From contig OZ024809.1 in the NCBI GenBank assembly GCA_964017045.1, forward strand, positions 26,900,618 through 26,964,617: a stretch of DNA of 64,000 nucleotides, written 5' to 3'. Source of the stretch: Omphiscola glabra (lineage: Eukaryota; Mollusca; Gastropoda; Lymnaeidae). Shown in pieces: positions 1-12,700 of the stretch (positions are counted from its first letter, which is position 1; every line of letters begins with the position of its first letter). A program made the translations under genes and the position numbers. The notes under the pieces were generated by a model. It saw nothing but the letters and a program-made list of their open reading frames with translations. It did not search any database and was not told where the DNA came from.

Positions 1-647
1 CAGACACTATCGTAACATTAATACTAGTAATAAAAAATCCCCACTCCATGCCTGTATTGTGTATTACGATGTGGGGGAGAGTGGTTAGAAACGCTCATTA
101 TTTATAAAGGAAATTCCCCCCCCCCCCAAACCATCCCCAAATTCTCTCGTTTCCTTGATGCAAGTTATCCTGACCCCAGTGCCCTCCCTTCCCCACACAC
201 AGGTCACATTGACTCTCCGTGACCCTACCACACCCCACCCACATCCACGGTCAAATTGGTAATATGTTACGACTATTTATTCCAGCAAATAATGCCATCA
301 CCATGGCAACGCTTTAAATACTCGTGCTTTAATCTCTCCCCGATTGTGACCGCCAATGAAAGAGGCGAGGGGGTGGGGGAATGTGCGCAAATATTTTGTG
401 AGTTTCTTTAAATAAGAACTTGTTTAGTCTGTGTGTTTGACGGCCCAGCAAAACTGCGACATTTTTTTTAACACAGGCGCGCCGCAGTGAGCCCACCCTT
501 TCTGTTCCAGATCTGGTCTGGGGTCACTTTGTATCCCAATCACGTCGTGACCCCACCCACCCCCCATAAACGTACGATCTATGCTCCCTCCCCCCACCCC
601 CATGACGCAATTCCACGATTACTGTTGACTGTATGTGTTGACAAAGC
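1..647. other. Unique sequence, no gene recognised
   Basis: Mixed composition with a poly-C run near 117-127 and G-rich stretches near 361-378. No exon, RNA gene or known element seen. Upstream FNDC3 intron or intergenic. Confidence 0.4.
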
Positions 648-650
648 ACT

Positions 651-1105
651 CAGTTGTGGTCTAGTCGGCCTGGCAGTTGGTCCACCAAGCACCCAGTTGT
701 GGTCTTGTCGGCCTGGCCGTTGGTCCACCAAGCACCCAGTTGTGGTCTGGTCGGCCTGGCAGTTGGTCCACCAAGCGTCCAGTTGTGGTCTGGTCAGCCT
801 GGCAGTTGGTCCACCAAGCGCCCAGTTGTGGTCTGGTCGGCCTGGCAGTTGGTCCACCAAGCGCCCAGTTGTGGTCTGGTCGGCCTGGCAGTTGGTCCAC
901 CAAGTGCCCAGTTGTGGTCTGGTCGACCTGGCAGTTGGTCCACCAAGAGCCCAGTTGGGGTCTGGTCAGCCTGGCAGTTGGTCCACCAAGCACCCAGTTG
1001 TGGTCTGGTCGGCCTGGCAGTTGGTCCACCAAGCGCCCAGTTGTGGTCTGGTCGGCCTGGCAGTTGGTCCACCAAGAGCCCAGTTGTGGTCTGGTCAGGC
1101 TTGTA
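651..1105. repeat. 43-bp minisatellite, about 10.5 copies
   Basis: Units begin cagttgtggtctggtcggcc at 651, 694, 737 and every 43 bp. The unit has no stop in several frames on both strands, so it produces long overlapping open frames that are not genes. Confidence 0.95.
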
Positions 1106-1189
1106 CTATGAGTCATAAAATCTGTTGCCACCCCGCACTCTGCATGTCCTACCGTAAATTCTCGACGAAACAAGTTTTATTTTTTTTCA

Positions 1190-1880
1190 AAATCAGACAC
1201 CACACTCATACAAAAATATCTTCAGGTGTCAAACACCACACACATACATTAGTATCATCAGGTGTCAAACACCACACACATACATTAATATCAAGTGTCA
1301 GACACCACACACATCCATAAATATCATGTGTCAGTCACCACGCAAATACATAAATATCATGAGTCAGACACCACACACATCCATAAATATCATCATGTGT
1401 CAGACACCACACACATCCATAAATATCATCATGTGTCAGACACCACACACATCCATAAATATCATGTGTCAGTCACCACACACATCCATAAATATCATGA
1501 GTCAGACACCACACACATCCATAAATATCATCATGTGTCAGACACCACACACATCCATAAATATCATCATGTGTCAGACACCACACACATACATAAATAT
1601 CATGTGTCAGTCACCACACACATCCATAAATATCATGAGTCAGATACCACACACATCCATAAATATCATCATGTGTCAGACACCACACACATCCATAAAT
1701 ATCACGTGTCAGACACCACACACATCCATAAATATCATCACGAGTCAGATACCACACACATCCATAAATAGCACGTGTCAGACACCACACACATCCATAA
1801 ATATCACGTGTCAGACACCACACACATCCATAAATATCATCACGAGTCAGACACCACACACATCCATAAATATCTTGTAT
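1190..1880. repeat. 33/36-bp minisatellite (gtcagacaccacacacatcc)
   Basis: About 20 units alternate between 33 and 36 bp through an extra ATC triplet. Length steps of three keep open frames across the array on both strands. Confidence 0.95.
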
Positions 1881-3027
1881 AATTTGACTTGACACATTTT
1901 CAACAAGTCTGTCTTTTTTAACACGCTGACACGGTCCAAACTTAACCGGGGATTATTTCTTTATTATTATTTGTTCTTCCAGTTTCGCACATGCGCCACG
2001 CAAACATGGAATTAAATATTTATTTTGCTGTTAAAGCACATTGCACATCTCCTTTGAAACTTGTTTACGTCATTATGTTTGCTGGGTGAGTTTTAAAAAA
2101 AAAGGGTGGGGGCGAATAATTACATTCACTGATTGCCTGTAGAAGATTATTTTTTTTTCTCTTTTTTTCATACAGCCGTCAGCACAGAATTGTATCGCCT
2201 TTAAGATGCTAAGAACTAAATGTCACGGTGACATGATCTGTAAGCGTCAGGGGAAATAACTCTCACGCACCTGGCAGGGAAAATCAAGACGAATGCTCGT
2301 CTCCCCATGGCTTTAATGAGAAATCACCCCGTTGACCCACCTAGACATTACTAGCCTCCGAACATATCGTTTATCAGACATAATTTTATCTAACCATAAT
2401 GAACGGCATTATTTATTTGTAATGTTTACTGTTGGTTGTCAAAGTGAATCGCAACCAAGTGGCCTGGCTAGGGCTAATGCCGCCCGTCGAGGGACAATAT
2501 CCCCCCCCCCAACCCAGTTTGTGATCACGGCAACAACTAATATAACATGTAAACTAAACATCCACAACGTACACTATGCGCCCCACTTAATTCACGCATT
2601 CACTTCCACAATTTAAATTATGCGCCCCACGTTTTATAATCAACACTATATTCCTGTTATCTAATGGTATGCTCTTCCTGCCGGAGAGTTCATTGTCAAA
2701 TCTATAGACACATGTCCATTCCTCCCCCCCCCCCCAATCGACTTTGGCTCATGTTGTTGACCACAAGTCATGGTTCTATTTCCCAAGCGCTCCGTTCCTA
2801 TTTTTACCGATGTTGTGTCCCATTTGTCAGACGTACCTGACAACCTTTGCAAAGGGTACCGGCCACGGGTTGCACTTGTATCGACCCCCGTTTGCAGTCT
2901 GATGACTACTGTCTGTCACCACAGGTATATGAGATATATTGTGATCTTCGTGTTTGCCTAGAATTCCGATTCAAGGGTTTTATCACAAGGAATCGCCCTT
3001 ATTGTAACGTTTCACTTTCACTTGGTA
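1881..3027. other. Unique AT-rich spacer, no gene recognised
   Basis: Homopolymer tracts (poly-T near 2150, poly-C near 2500 and 2727) and otherwise unique sequence. No splice-bounded coding block related to FNDC3 found. Confidence 0.4.
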
Positions 3028-3200
3028 TAGAGGTTCTCAACCTGTGGGTCGCGACCCCTTTAGGGATGGAACGACCCTTTCCGAGGGGTCGCCTAAGACA
3101 GTTATATAGTAGCAACAAAAATAATTTTGTGGTTGGTGGTCGCCACAACTTGAGGAACTGTATTCAAGGGTCGCGGCATTAGTAAAGTTGAGAACCACTG
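3028..3200 (+). mobile_element. SPIN-like hAT non-autonomous transposon, copy 1
   Basis: Ends match the SPIN (hAT) inverted termini: left aggttctcaacctgtgggtc, right gttgagaaccactg. Internal blocks gggtcgcctaagac and gtcgccacaac also match the family as known. Flanks acttggta / acttagta form an 8-bp target duplication with one mismatch. 173 bp, no transposase. Confidence 0.88.
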
Positions 3201-3751
3201 ACTTAGTACTTTTTGTCATTTGATTAAAAAATGTAGGGCGTCTGGTGTTGGCCATTTTTGTTTAATAAATCTTTTTATTTTTTTAAACAGTTTTAATAGA
3301 AGTTTAGATGGCTCGTTGCTGTTGCCATATCGTGTTTACGTTAGGTAAAAACATAAAAAGCCCATCTATTTAAACGATAAGCCCATTTGGTTGTGCTATA
3401 TACTGTTTACATTAGCTCCAACATCCAAGAGATGGCCGTGTTAAGTCGCTCACTGTGTTACGCAAGTCATACGCCATTCATCCTCGCGATTGTTTACAGC
3501 CCAGGGTGGGGGGGGGGGGGGGGCTTTGTTTTAAACACGAGTTCCGGTGACGCCCAAATATAAAATACATCGGAAGTGTCCTACTCCGGCGCCACACTGT
3601 CTGCGAGCTGGGCCGTGGAAACCCCCCGCCCCACACCCTCCTCTTCCTATTGTGTTATCTCGCCAGTTGGTGGCAGATATTTATTGTTGTATCCGAGCGG
3701 TGCTTTGGTGGACTAATGTGCTCCGTCAGCTTACTCTTAGAACACCTAGAT
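3201..3751. other. Unique spacer with poly-G run
   Basis: Contains an 18-base G run near 3507 and no recognisable gene. Confidence 0.4.
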
Positions 3752-3948
3752 CAGCGGTTCTCAGCTTGTGGGTCGTGACGCCTTTGGGGGTCGAACGACC
3801 CTTTCAGAGAGGTCGCCTAAGACCATCGGAAAGCGCATATACTCTACAGTTATGAAGAAGCAACGATTATAATTTTGTGGCTGGGGGTCGCCACAACATG
3901 AGGAACTGGGTTAAAGGGTCGCGGCATTGGGAAGGTTGAGAACCACTG
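3752..3948 (+). mobile_element. SPIN-like hAT non-autonomous transposon, copy 2
   Basis: Left end cagcggttctcagcttgtgg, right end gaaggttgagaaccactg. It has the inner block cctaagaccatcggaaa that copy 1 lacks. Flanks acctagat / gcctagtt match at 6 of 8 positions. 197 bp; same orientation as copy 1. Confidence 0.88.
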
Positions 3949-5099
3949 GCCTAGTTGAAAAGAACGATTAGGATTGCGCGACAAGTATGATGCTTGCGCT
4001 CTAGGTATGATGCAGCTGACATATAGGAAGGTTATGTTGGCAAATTAAATGTATATGGTCATAAATAAACTTGCTACCAATTAAGTGGAGTTACTAGTTT
4101 AAAATCAATACATTTTCTTTCTGTTTTTTTTTAAAATATGTCTGAATATCGGTAATTATGATAGGCTTATTGCTGTTGATCAATGACTGCCAATTTGGAC
4201 ACATGGGTTTCATGTTAAAAACTTTTTTTTAATTGGAAAACCCATTGCCATTTAAGTTTGTTGGGGTTTCTGTCCAGGTGGTCATATGGCGTGTTTGGGT
4301 TGTCCGGTGTTAGAAGGAAGTCAGCTCTTGAATTGTCCAGGTGGCCCTATAGGCTCGCGTGTGTGTTTCCATGTGGTCTTTGAGGACAGTGTCATAACTT
4401 CCCTTACAGCAATCCCATATGATGCCTTCCGGTTTTGTTATTTCATATACCCTCCCACCCCCTTTTTCTTTCCCCCCTCTCTCTCCTCGTTTAATATCAA
4501 CCTCCATCAGATGTTGATTATATTTTGTTCAGTTCATTGAAGTGAATGTTTAGACTACATTGTTTAGGCTACATTTTATATAAACAAGTGTGTACGTTAG
4601 CAGATGTCATACAATGTCATCAGGCTACGCTTCTCTAGAGCCCTTCTCTAAATGTGTGGGTGCAGATGTCATACAATGTCATCAAGTAAGCTACTTGAGT
4701 GCTGCCTTGTGTGCTGGTTGCTGCAGGGGGCGAGTGTGTGTGTGTCTAAGATGGTGTATAGAGCTAGTTTCCTGCACCTGGCACCATTTGTTGGTTAGGC
4801 CAAACACATATCCATTAAACCATTTTCCTGCCCCCATTTGTCTACAGCTTCACTTTTATTCGAACAGTCTACTATAACATACTTTGTTATTTGACCCCCC
4901 TCCCCGCCCCCCCCCCCCCCCATTTATCTGCAGTGTAGCTAATGACGGGATTGGAGTCGCGGAAGGGCTGATAACGGTATTAAACTTGGGAAAATTCGGC
5001 TTGTCATATTAGACTTTGGACTGGCGGTTATAGTATTGTATCATTTTAAAAAATCATGCGCGTTTAAGTCTACGGGTTCATTTAATATTAAACGATAAA
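3949..5099. other. Unique spacer with a short local duplication
   Basis: The block cagatgtcatacaatgtcat occurs at about 4601 and again near 4663. Poly-C tract near 4897-4921. No gene recognised. Confidence 0.4.
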
Positions 5100-5622
5100 A
5101 CACCACTTCGAGGTCAAATAGATCACTACTTCGAGGTCAAATAGATCACTACTTCGAGGTGAAATAGGTCACTTCTTCGAGGTCAAATAGATCACTACTT
5201 TGAGGTCAAATAGATCACTACTTCGAGGTGAAATAGGTCACTTCTTCGAGGTCAAATAGATCACTACTTCGAGGTCAAATAGATCACTACTTCGAGGTCA
5301 AATAGATCACTACTTCGAGGTCAAATAGATCACTACTTCGAGGTCAAATAGATCACTACTTCGAGGTCAAATAGATCACTACTTCGAGGTCAAATAGATC
5401 ACTACTTCGAGGTCAAATAGATCACTACTTCGAGGTCAAATAGATCACTACTTCGAGGTCAAATAGGTCACACCTTCGAGGTCAAATAGATCACTACTTC
5501 GAGGTCAAATAGATCACTACTTCGAGGTCAAATAGGTCACACCTTCGAGGTCAAATAGATCAATACTTCGAGGTCAAATAGATCACGACTTCGAGGTGAA
5601 ATAGATCACGACTTCGAGGTCC
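5100..5622. repeat. 23-bp minisatellite (cactacttcgaggtcaaata)
   Basis: About 22 copies at 23-bp spacing with few changes (gatcac / ggtcac variants). Confidence 0.95.
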
Positions 5623-5861
5623 ACCAATTATTTGACCGTTTCTTTGTTTACAAATGATATACCGGTAGCTAAAAATGAATCCAAAAAGTAAACATTGCTG
5701 TTTAATATTGGTGCATAAAACGAAAAAAAAAATATTTAAAAAAACGATCATCTTTGGACTTGAATCAACAATATGGTGTTTCTCTTGAACTGTAATCGAA
5801 GAAAATATATGTCTGTGACATACTGCTAAATATTGAAACCTGGCTTGTAAAAGAATAAGTG

Positions 5862-6247
5862 TTGTTGTTTGTTTTTTTTGTTGTTGTTGTTTTTTTTGTT
5901 GTTGTTGTTTTTTTTGTTGTTGTTGTTTTTTTTGTTGTTGTTGTTTTTTTTGTTGTTGTTTGTTTTTTTTGTTGTTGTTGTTTTTTTTGTTGTTGTTGTT
6001 TTTTTTGTTGTTGTTGTTTTTTTTGTTGTTGTTGTTTTTTTTGTTGTTGTTGTTTTTTTTGTTGTTGTTGTTTTTTTTGTTGTTGTTGTTTTTTTTGTTG
6101 TTGTTTGTTTTTTTTGTTGTTGTTGTTTTTTTTTGTTGTTGTTTTTTTTTTGTTGTTGTTGTTTTTTTTGTTGTTGTTGTTTTTTTTGTTGTTGTTGTTT
6201 TTTTTGTTGTTGTTGTTTTTGTTTTTTTTTTGGGGGGGGGGGGGGGG
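5862..6247. repeat. 18-bp T8(GTT) array ending in a G run
   Basis: About 20 units of gttgttgttgtttttttt, then a run of about 17 G at 6231-6247. Lys/Asn/Thr-rich frames on the minus strand are artefacts of the array. Confidence 0.95.
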
Positions 6248-6715
6248 TCATTTCCCGCACTTCTCAATATAATTTGTGCGTACCCAAAAAACTGATATAC
6301 AGTAAGACATTGTCATGTGAAAATTTTCAGTTATTAAAAAAAAACACTCTTTTTTAAACAAATTAAATGCAAAGAAACTTTCTGAGCTTCATCCCATAGA
6401 TTCCACGCAGTTTATATTAAAAAATTAACTACGCGTCAGTATGTTAGTTACTCCATTCGCTTACTCCATTCGCTTACTCCGTTGTTTTTGTTGGGTTTTT
6501 TTTTTTAATTGACGCGCCCATGATACGACTGTTTGGATCCGCCACTGTGCAGAGGTAAAGTGAGCGGAGAGATTAGCCTACATAGCCCGAACCCTTCCCG
6601 TGATGATAACACTTGCTTACGCTTGGCTTGAGTTACACAAACATGTGTGCTCAGTGCTCACAAAAAAACCTTCATCCGTGCCTGACGGCTACACCGCCTA
6701 ATTATGCATTCACAA

Positions 6716-7155
6716 TCATTTCTTCGATATCTTACGACACACTCATTTCTTCGATATCTGACGACACACTCATTTCTTCGATATCTGACGACACACTCAT
6801 TTCTTCGATATCTGACGACACAATCATTTCTTCGATATCTGACGACACGCTCATTTCTTCGATATCTGACGACACAATCATTTCTTCGATATCTGACAAC
6901 ACACTCATTTCTTCGATATCTGACGACACAATCATTTCTTCGATATCTGACGACACACTCATTTCTTCGACATCTGACGACACAATCATTTCTTCGATAT
7001 CTGACGACACACTCATTTCTTCGATATCTGACGACACACTCATTTCTTCGATATCTGACGACACAATCATTTCTTCGATATCTGACGACACAATCATTTC
7101 TTCGATATCTGACGACACAATCATTTCTTCGATATCTGACGACACACTCATTTTC
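6716..7155. repeat. 27-bp minisatellite (tcatttcttcgatatctgac)
   Basis: About 16 copies; last-base variants acacac / acacaa alternate. A 27-bp unit without stops gives open frames (ISSISDDTL repeats) with no other coding sign. Confidence 0.95.
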
Positions 7156-7228
7156 TTTGAAACATCCATTTTAAACACATAATTGGTTTTATTGTTAAAA
7201 AAAACGTCAACGTTTTCCTACCAGTCTA

Positions 7229-7369
7229 CAGAAGCTATGCACAATGAATTCATTAGACCGCATATCGCACTTTCACAGAAGCTATGCACAATGAATTCAT
7301 CAGATCGCATATCGCACTTTCACAGAAGCTATGCACAATGAATTCATCAGATCGCATATCGCACTTTCT
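7229..7369. repeat. 47-bp tandem triplicate
   Basis: Three near-identical units starting cagaagctatgcacaatgaa at 7229, 7276 and 7323. Confidence 0.93.
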
Positions 7370-7484
7370 ATTTGTTCATTGCTTAAATATGTCATTAAGG
7401 GCGCGATATTTACATAGACATAATCATTGACATTTTACATGTCAAGTCTTAGCTAATAAAATGAACAACTGTTCACTCTCATCT

Positions 7485-7735
7485 TTACGCCGTTCATTTC
7501 CCAGACTAGTTGTTCATTTCCCAGACTAGTTGTTCACTTCCCAGACAAATTGTTTATATCCCAGACAAGTTGTACATTTCCCAGATAAATTGTTCATTTC
7601 CCAGACAATTTGTTCATTTCCCAGACTAGTTGTTCATTTCCCAGAATAGTTGTTCATTTCCTAGACAAGTTTTTCATTTCCCAGACAAGTTGTTCATTTC
7701 TCAGACACGTTTTTCATTTCCCAGACAAGTTTTTC
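7485..7735. repeat. 20-bp minisatellite (agttgttcatttcccagact)
   Basis: About 12 diverged copies. Confidence 0.92.
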
Positions 7736-7909
7736 ATTCTCTGCTTCGTATTCCATTTGATTACTGAGTTGGGAGTAAATTTGAATTAAACTCTGGGTTG
7801 TGACGTCACGCACGTGTTATCCTCCTAATTTAAAAAAACAATGACCAACTTATCGGCGTAAATATTGAAGTTTTCAGCTCTCGAAATTCAAGACTGAAGC
7901 TATACTAGA

Positions 7910-8196
7910 TACATCCACCCGACAACAGACAGTGCTACATCCACCCGACAACACATAGTGCTACATCCACCCGACAACACATAGTGCTACACACACCCGA
8001 CAACACATAGTGCTACATCCACCCAACAACAGACAGTGCTACATCCACCCGACAACACATAGTGCTACATCCACCCAACAACAGACAGTGCTACATCCAC
8101 CTGACAACACATAGTGCTACATCCACCCAACAACAGACAGTGCTACATCCACCCAACAACAGACAGTGCTACATCCACCTGACAACACATACTGCT
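7910..8196. repeat. 26-bp minisatellite (acatccacccgacaacacat)
   Basis: About 11 copies with two interleaved subtypes (gacaacacatag and aacaacagacag). Confidence 0.94.
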
Positions 8197-8227
8197 TTTT
8201 ATGTTAATAAATGCGTACAATTTTTAA

Positions 8228-9590
8228 GTACGTCAACAGTCCATTAGACTCAGTAGTTAACTTGACCAAGTCAACAGTCCATTAGACTCAGTAGTTAACT
8301 TGACCAAGTCAACAGTCCATTAGACTCAGTAGTTAACTTGACCAAGTCAACAGTCCATTAGACTCAGTAGTTAACTTGACCAAGTCAACAGTCCATTAGA
8401 CTCAGTAGTTAACTTGACCAAGTCAACAGTCCATTAGACTCAGTAGTTAACTTGACCAAGTCAACAGTCCATTAGACTCAGTAGTTAACTTGACCAAGTC
8501 AACAGTCCATTAGACTCAGTAGTTAACTTGACCAAGTCAACAGTCCATTAGACTCAGTAGTTAACTTGACCAAGTCAACAGTCCATTAGACTCAGTAGTT
8601 AATTTGACCAAGTCAACAGTCCATTAGACTCAGTAGTTAACTTGACCAAGTCAACAGTCCATTAGACTCAGTAGTTAACTTGACCAAGTCAACAGTCCAT
8701 TAGACTCAGTAGTTAACTTGACCAAGTCAACAGTCCATTAGACTCTGTAGTTAACTTGACCAAGTCAACAGTCCATTAGACTCAGTAGTTAACTTGACCA
8801 AGTCAACAGTCCATTATACTCAGTAGTTAACTTGACCAAGTCAACAGTCCATTAGACTCAGTAGTTAACTTGACCAAGTCAACAGTCCATTAGACTCAGT
8901 AGTTAACTTGACCAAGTCAACAGTCCATTAGACTCAGTAGTTAACTTGACCAAGTCAACAGTCCATTAGACTCAATAGTTAACTTGACCAAGTCAACAGT
9001 CCATTAGACTCAGTAGTTAACTTGACCAAGTCAACAGTCCATTAGACTCAGTAGTTAACTTGACCAAGTCAACAGTCCATTAGACTCAGTAGTTAACTTG
9101 ACCAAGTCAACAGTCCATTAGACTCAGTAGTTAACTTGACCAAGTCAACAGTCCATTAGACTCAGTAGTTAACTTGACCAAGTCAACAGTCCATTAGACT
9201 CAGTAGTTAACTTGACCAAGTCAACAGTACATTAGACTCAGTAGTTAACTTGACCAAGTCAACATTCCATTAGACTCAGTAGTTCATTTGACCAAGTCAA
9301 CAGTCCATTAGACTCAGTAGTTAACTTGACCAAGTCAACAGTCCATTAGACTCAGTAGTTAACTTGACCAAGTCAACAGTCCATTAGACTCAGTAGTTAA
9401 CTTGACCAAGTCAACAGTCCATTAGACTCTGTAGTTAACTTGACCAAGTCAACAGTCCATTAGACTCAGTAGTTAACTTGACCAAGTCAACAGTCCATTA
9501 GACTCAGTAGTTAACTTGACCAAGTCAACAGTCCATTAGACTCAGTAGTTAACTTGACCAAGTCAACAGTCCATTAGACTCAAAGTTAAC
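8228..9590. repeat. 38-bp minisatellite, about 36 copies, hairpin-forming
   Basis: Exact 38-bp spacing and very few substitutions. Each unit holds gttaacttg-ac-caagtcaac, a 9-bp imperfect inverted repeat. It ends about 40 bp before the acceptor of the first visible FNDC3 exon. Confidence 0.96.
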
Positions 9591-9629
9591 TTGACTTATC
9601 TCACCAAAATATATTTTTTTTTATTTCAG

Positions 9630-9790
9630 GTCCGGCTACAGTCCGGATGGTGTCTAGTGGTGGCCCGCCCGTACCGATGCCGATGCAAGTCCCGCCCGGT
9701 CACATGGTCCAGCAGATTGTAGATGAGCATGGAATCCTGACACATGTCATACTGTCCCCCCAGCCCCCCGGGCCAGCCGCTCCCATGACG
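9630..9790 (+). CDS. FNDC3: FNDC3 exon 1 of those visible: Pro/Met-rich N-terminal segment
   Basis: Acceptor ttatttcag ends at 9629; donor gtagga starts at 9791. Two bases complete a codon from an unseen upstream exon, then 53 codons follow. The segment VPPGHMVQQIVDEHGILTHV corresponds to the conserved VPPGY..QVIEDNG block of vertebrate FNDC3. An ATG at 9647 could start translation if this were the first coding exon, but open frame and homology before it favour an upstream exon. A 38-bp array ends about 40 bp upstream. Confidence 0.85.
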
Positions 9791-12700
9791 GTAGGACCAT
9801 ACGTATGTATAGCTTTTTTCTTTACTTTCTATAGCCATCTCTGGTTACATAATGTGATTCATGTAAATGAGGGGCGCACATGTATCTCTGGTTACATAAT
9901 GTGATTCATGTAGACGAGGGGCGCCCATGTATCTCTGGTTACATAATGTGCTTCATGTAGACGAGGGACGCCCATGTATCTCTGGTTACATAATAGGATT
10001 TATGTAGACGAGGGGCGCCCATGTATCTCTGGTTACATAATGTGCTTCATGTAGACGAGGGGCGCACATGTATCTCTGGTTACATAATGTGCTTTATGTA
10101 GACGAGGGGCGCACATGTATCTCTGGTTACATAATGTGCTTCATGTAGACGAGGGGCGCACATGTATCTCTGGCTACATAATGTGCTTTATGTAGATTTG
10201 ATAGCTGATTGACAGTCTAATTGCAAGCTCCATCAGTCTTAGTTGCTTGTACAAAACAGTGCATTCACTCCAGCACCCTGTTGATTCTTTCTTCTTCTAT
10301 ATATCAAGGGCCCACGATCAATGTATTGATCATTCTGACTCCTTTGTATTTAGAGCGGATTCGAAATGTTTTAGTGCGTGATACTGAAGAGGATATTTCA
10401 CTGTTTGCAAGGGCTACAACAGAAACTGGGTGTTGAAATTAAAGCTATTGACTTATAGTATAATGTTTGGCTTGTACCGGTACAATGTTGAATAAGATAC
10501 AATGTTGTAAAAAAGGGTAAAGTAATGAAAAGGAATCTACACACACACACAGCAAAAGTTATTAAAACAAATCTCTGCCTCGTGAAGCAAAAATATATCG
10601 TAATAAATGATAGTCAAAAATCTCTCGTGTTTCCTTTCGCTCAATCTCTCTGGGCGTATATATAGCCTGTTTCATAGATATTTCTCGAACGGCCTTACAC
10701 ATTGTTTTCCTTTCCAGATTTTTCTACAGATTTTTAAACAGAATTCTAAGGATACAGACTATTAATTTCATTTTGTTGTAAACAAGGTCAAGAGATACCA
10801 TTTTTTAGCTAGCCACGCCCCAATTGCGGTTCCGAGCTTGGGGTCAGCTAGAGTTCATTCACGGGGAAAGATGACGCAAACACGTCGTCTGCATAACAAC
10901 ATAGCTGCAATGTTGTTGTTTTGTCCTATTTGGTTTTTTAAATTTTACTTCCATCCACTTCCTTTCTGTTCTCAAGAGCTTTGTTTTCGTCAGCGACTTG
11001 CGCTCAATCTCATTCTTTTCTCTCATTTTTAGGTAGGATACATGTATATGTGTTCAATATTTTATCAATTTCTCGTAAAGCTCCCCCAATATAACCGTCC
11101 TCAAGATCTCAGTTGCTTCGTCAATCAAGCATGATATACTGTTAAAAAACTCCACAATGACTTCTATTTAAGAATGATTAACTGATTAACCATTGTTACG
11201 TGGCATTTTTACAAGACGCAATCCACCAGTCTGGCTCGCGGCTGGTTTTAAACGGGGGGGCCGGTTTTATGACCGGCGTACCAGGCCACACACTGGTACA
11301 AATGGCAGGTTTGTAAACACGACCAAACCCAGCTCTGGAACTTGTCCATGGACACGCTTTGCCAGCTGCTTATTGTCCCGTGTTTACAGCTGAGCAGTGC
11401 GGTATTGGGGTGGTGGGGGGGGGGGCGTGCACACTCATGTTTCTAGCAACAAACCAAGAAGAACAGAAAACACAACTTTTGTTACTTTAGACAAAATCTC
11501 TGTTGCAAACTCTTGTTGAAGCGATGATTCCCTCCCTCCCCCACACACGCCCCGCTGTCGTGGTGGAAAAACTCTAAGGGTCTAAAGCAGTGGTTCTCAA
11601 CCTTCCTAATGCCGCGACCCATTAATACAGTTCCTCATATTGTGGCGAACCCCAAACACAAAATTGTTTTCGCGACACACAGGTTGAGAACCACTGTTCT
11701 AAAGCAAGGGTGGCCAACAGACGGACCGCATGCGACCCGTCACACCAAATGGTGCAGCCCGTGGATACCTGATAGGTGACACACCACCGTTTGTTTTTCA
11801 TTTAACTTACAAAGAAATCTATTGAAAAAGTGAAAATGATGCGATATAGTACAACATTTAGTGGCTGTTTTCATAACATAACGCTATAGTACAGCATTCA
11901 GTGGCTGTTTTCATAACATAACTCTATAGTACAGCATTTAGTGGCTGTTTTCATAACATAACTCTATAGTACAGCATTTAGTGGCTGTTTTCATAACATA
12001 ACTCTATAGTACAGCATTTAGTGGCTGTTTTCATAACATAACTCTATAGTACAGCACTTAGTGGCTGTTTTCATAACAAAAACTCTATAGTACAGCATTC
12101 AGTGGCTGTTTTCATAACATAACTTTATAGTACAGCATTTAGTGGCTGTTTTCATAATATAACGCTATAGTACAGCAGTTAGTGGCTGTCTTCATAACAT
12201 AACTTTATAGTACAGCATTTAGTGGCTGTTTTCATAACATAACTCTATAGTACAGCACTTAGTGGCTGTTTTCATAACAAAAACTCTATAGTACAGCATT
12301 CAGTGGCTGTTTTCATAACATAACTTTATAGTACAGCATTTAGTGGCTGTTTTCATAATATAACGCTATAGTACAGCAGTTAGTGGCTGTCTTCATAACA
12401 TAACTTTATAGTACAGCATTTAGTGGCTGTTTTCATAACATAACTTTATAGTACAGCATTTAGTGACTGTTTTCATAACATAACTTTATAGTACAGCATT
12501 TAGTGGCTGTCTTTATAGTTTATTATTTGCTGTAAAGACATGCGGCCCACGAACACTCGTGGTCTATAGGGTTGGCCATCCCCTGGTCTATAGGGTTGGC
12601 CACCCGTGGTCTATAGGGTTGGCCACCCGTGGTCTATAGGGTTGGCCACCCGTGGACAATAGGGTTGGCCACCCGTGGTCTACAGGGTTGGCCACCCGTG

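Noticed and set aside
487..1320. A 277-codon open frame
   Set aside because: Mostly the 43-bp array read in a stop-free frame; the opposite strand is equally open.
5560..6267. Lys/Asn/Thr-rich proteins on the minus strand
   Set aside because: Products of the T/G array, not genes.
6613..7182. ISSISDDTL-repeat protein
   Set aside because: 27-bp minisatellite in a multiple-of-three register; open on both strands.
651..9590. Possible CRISPR array
   Set aside because: Units are contiguous tandem repeats without unique spacers, in a eukaryotic gene context.
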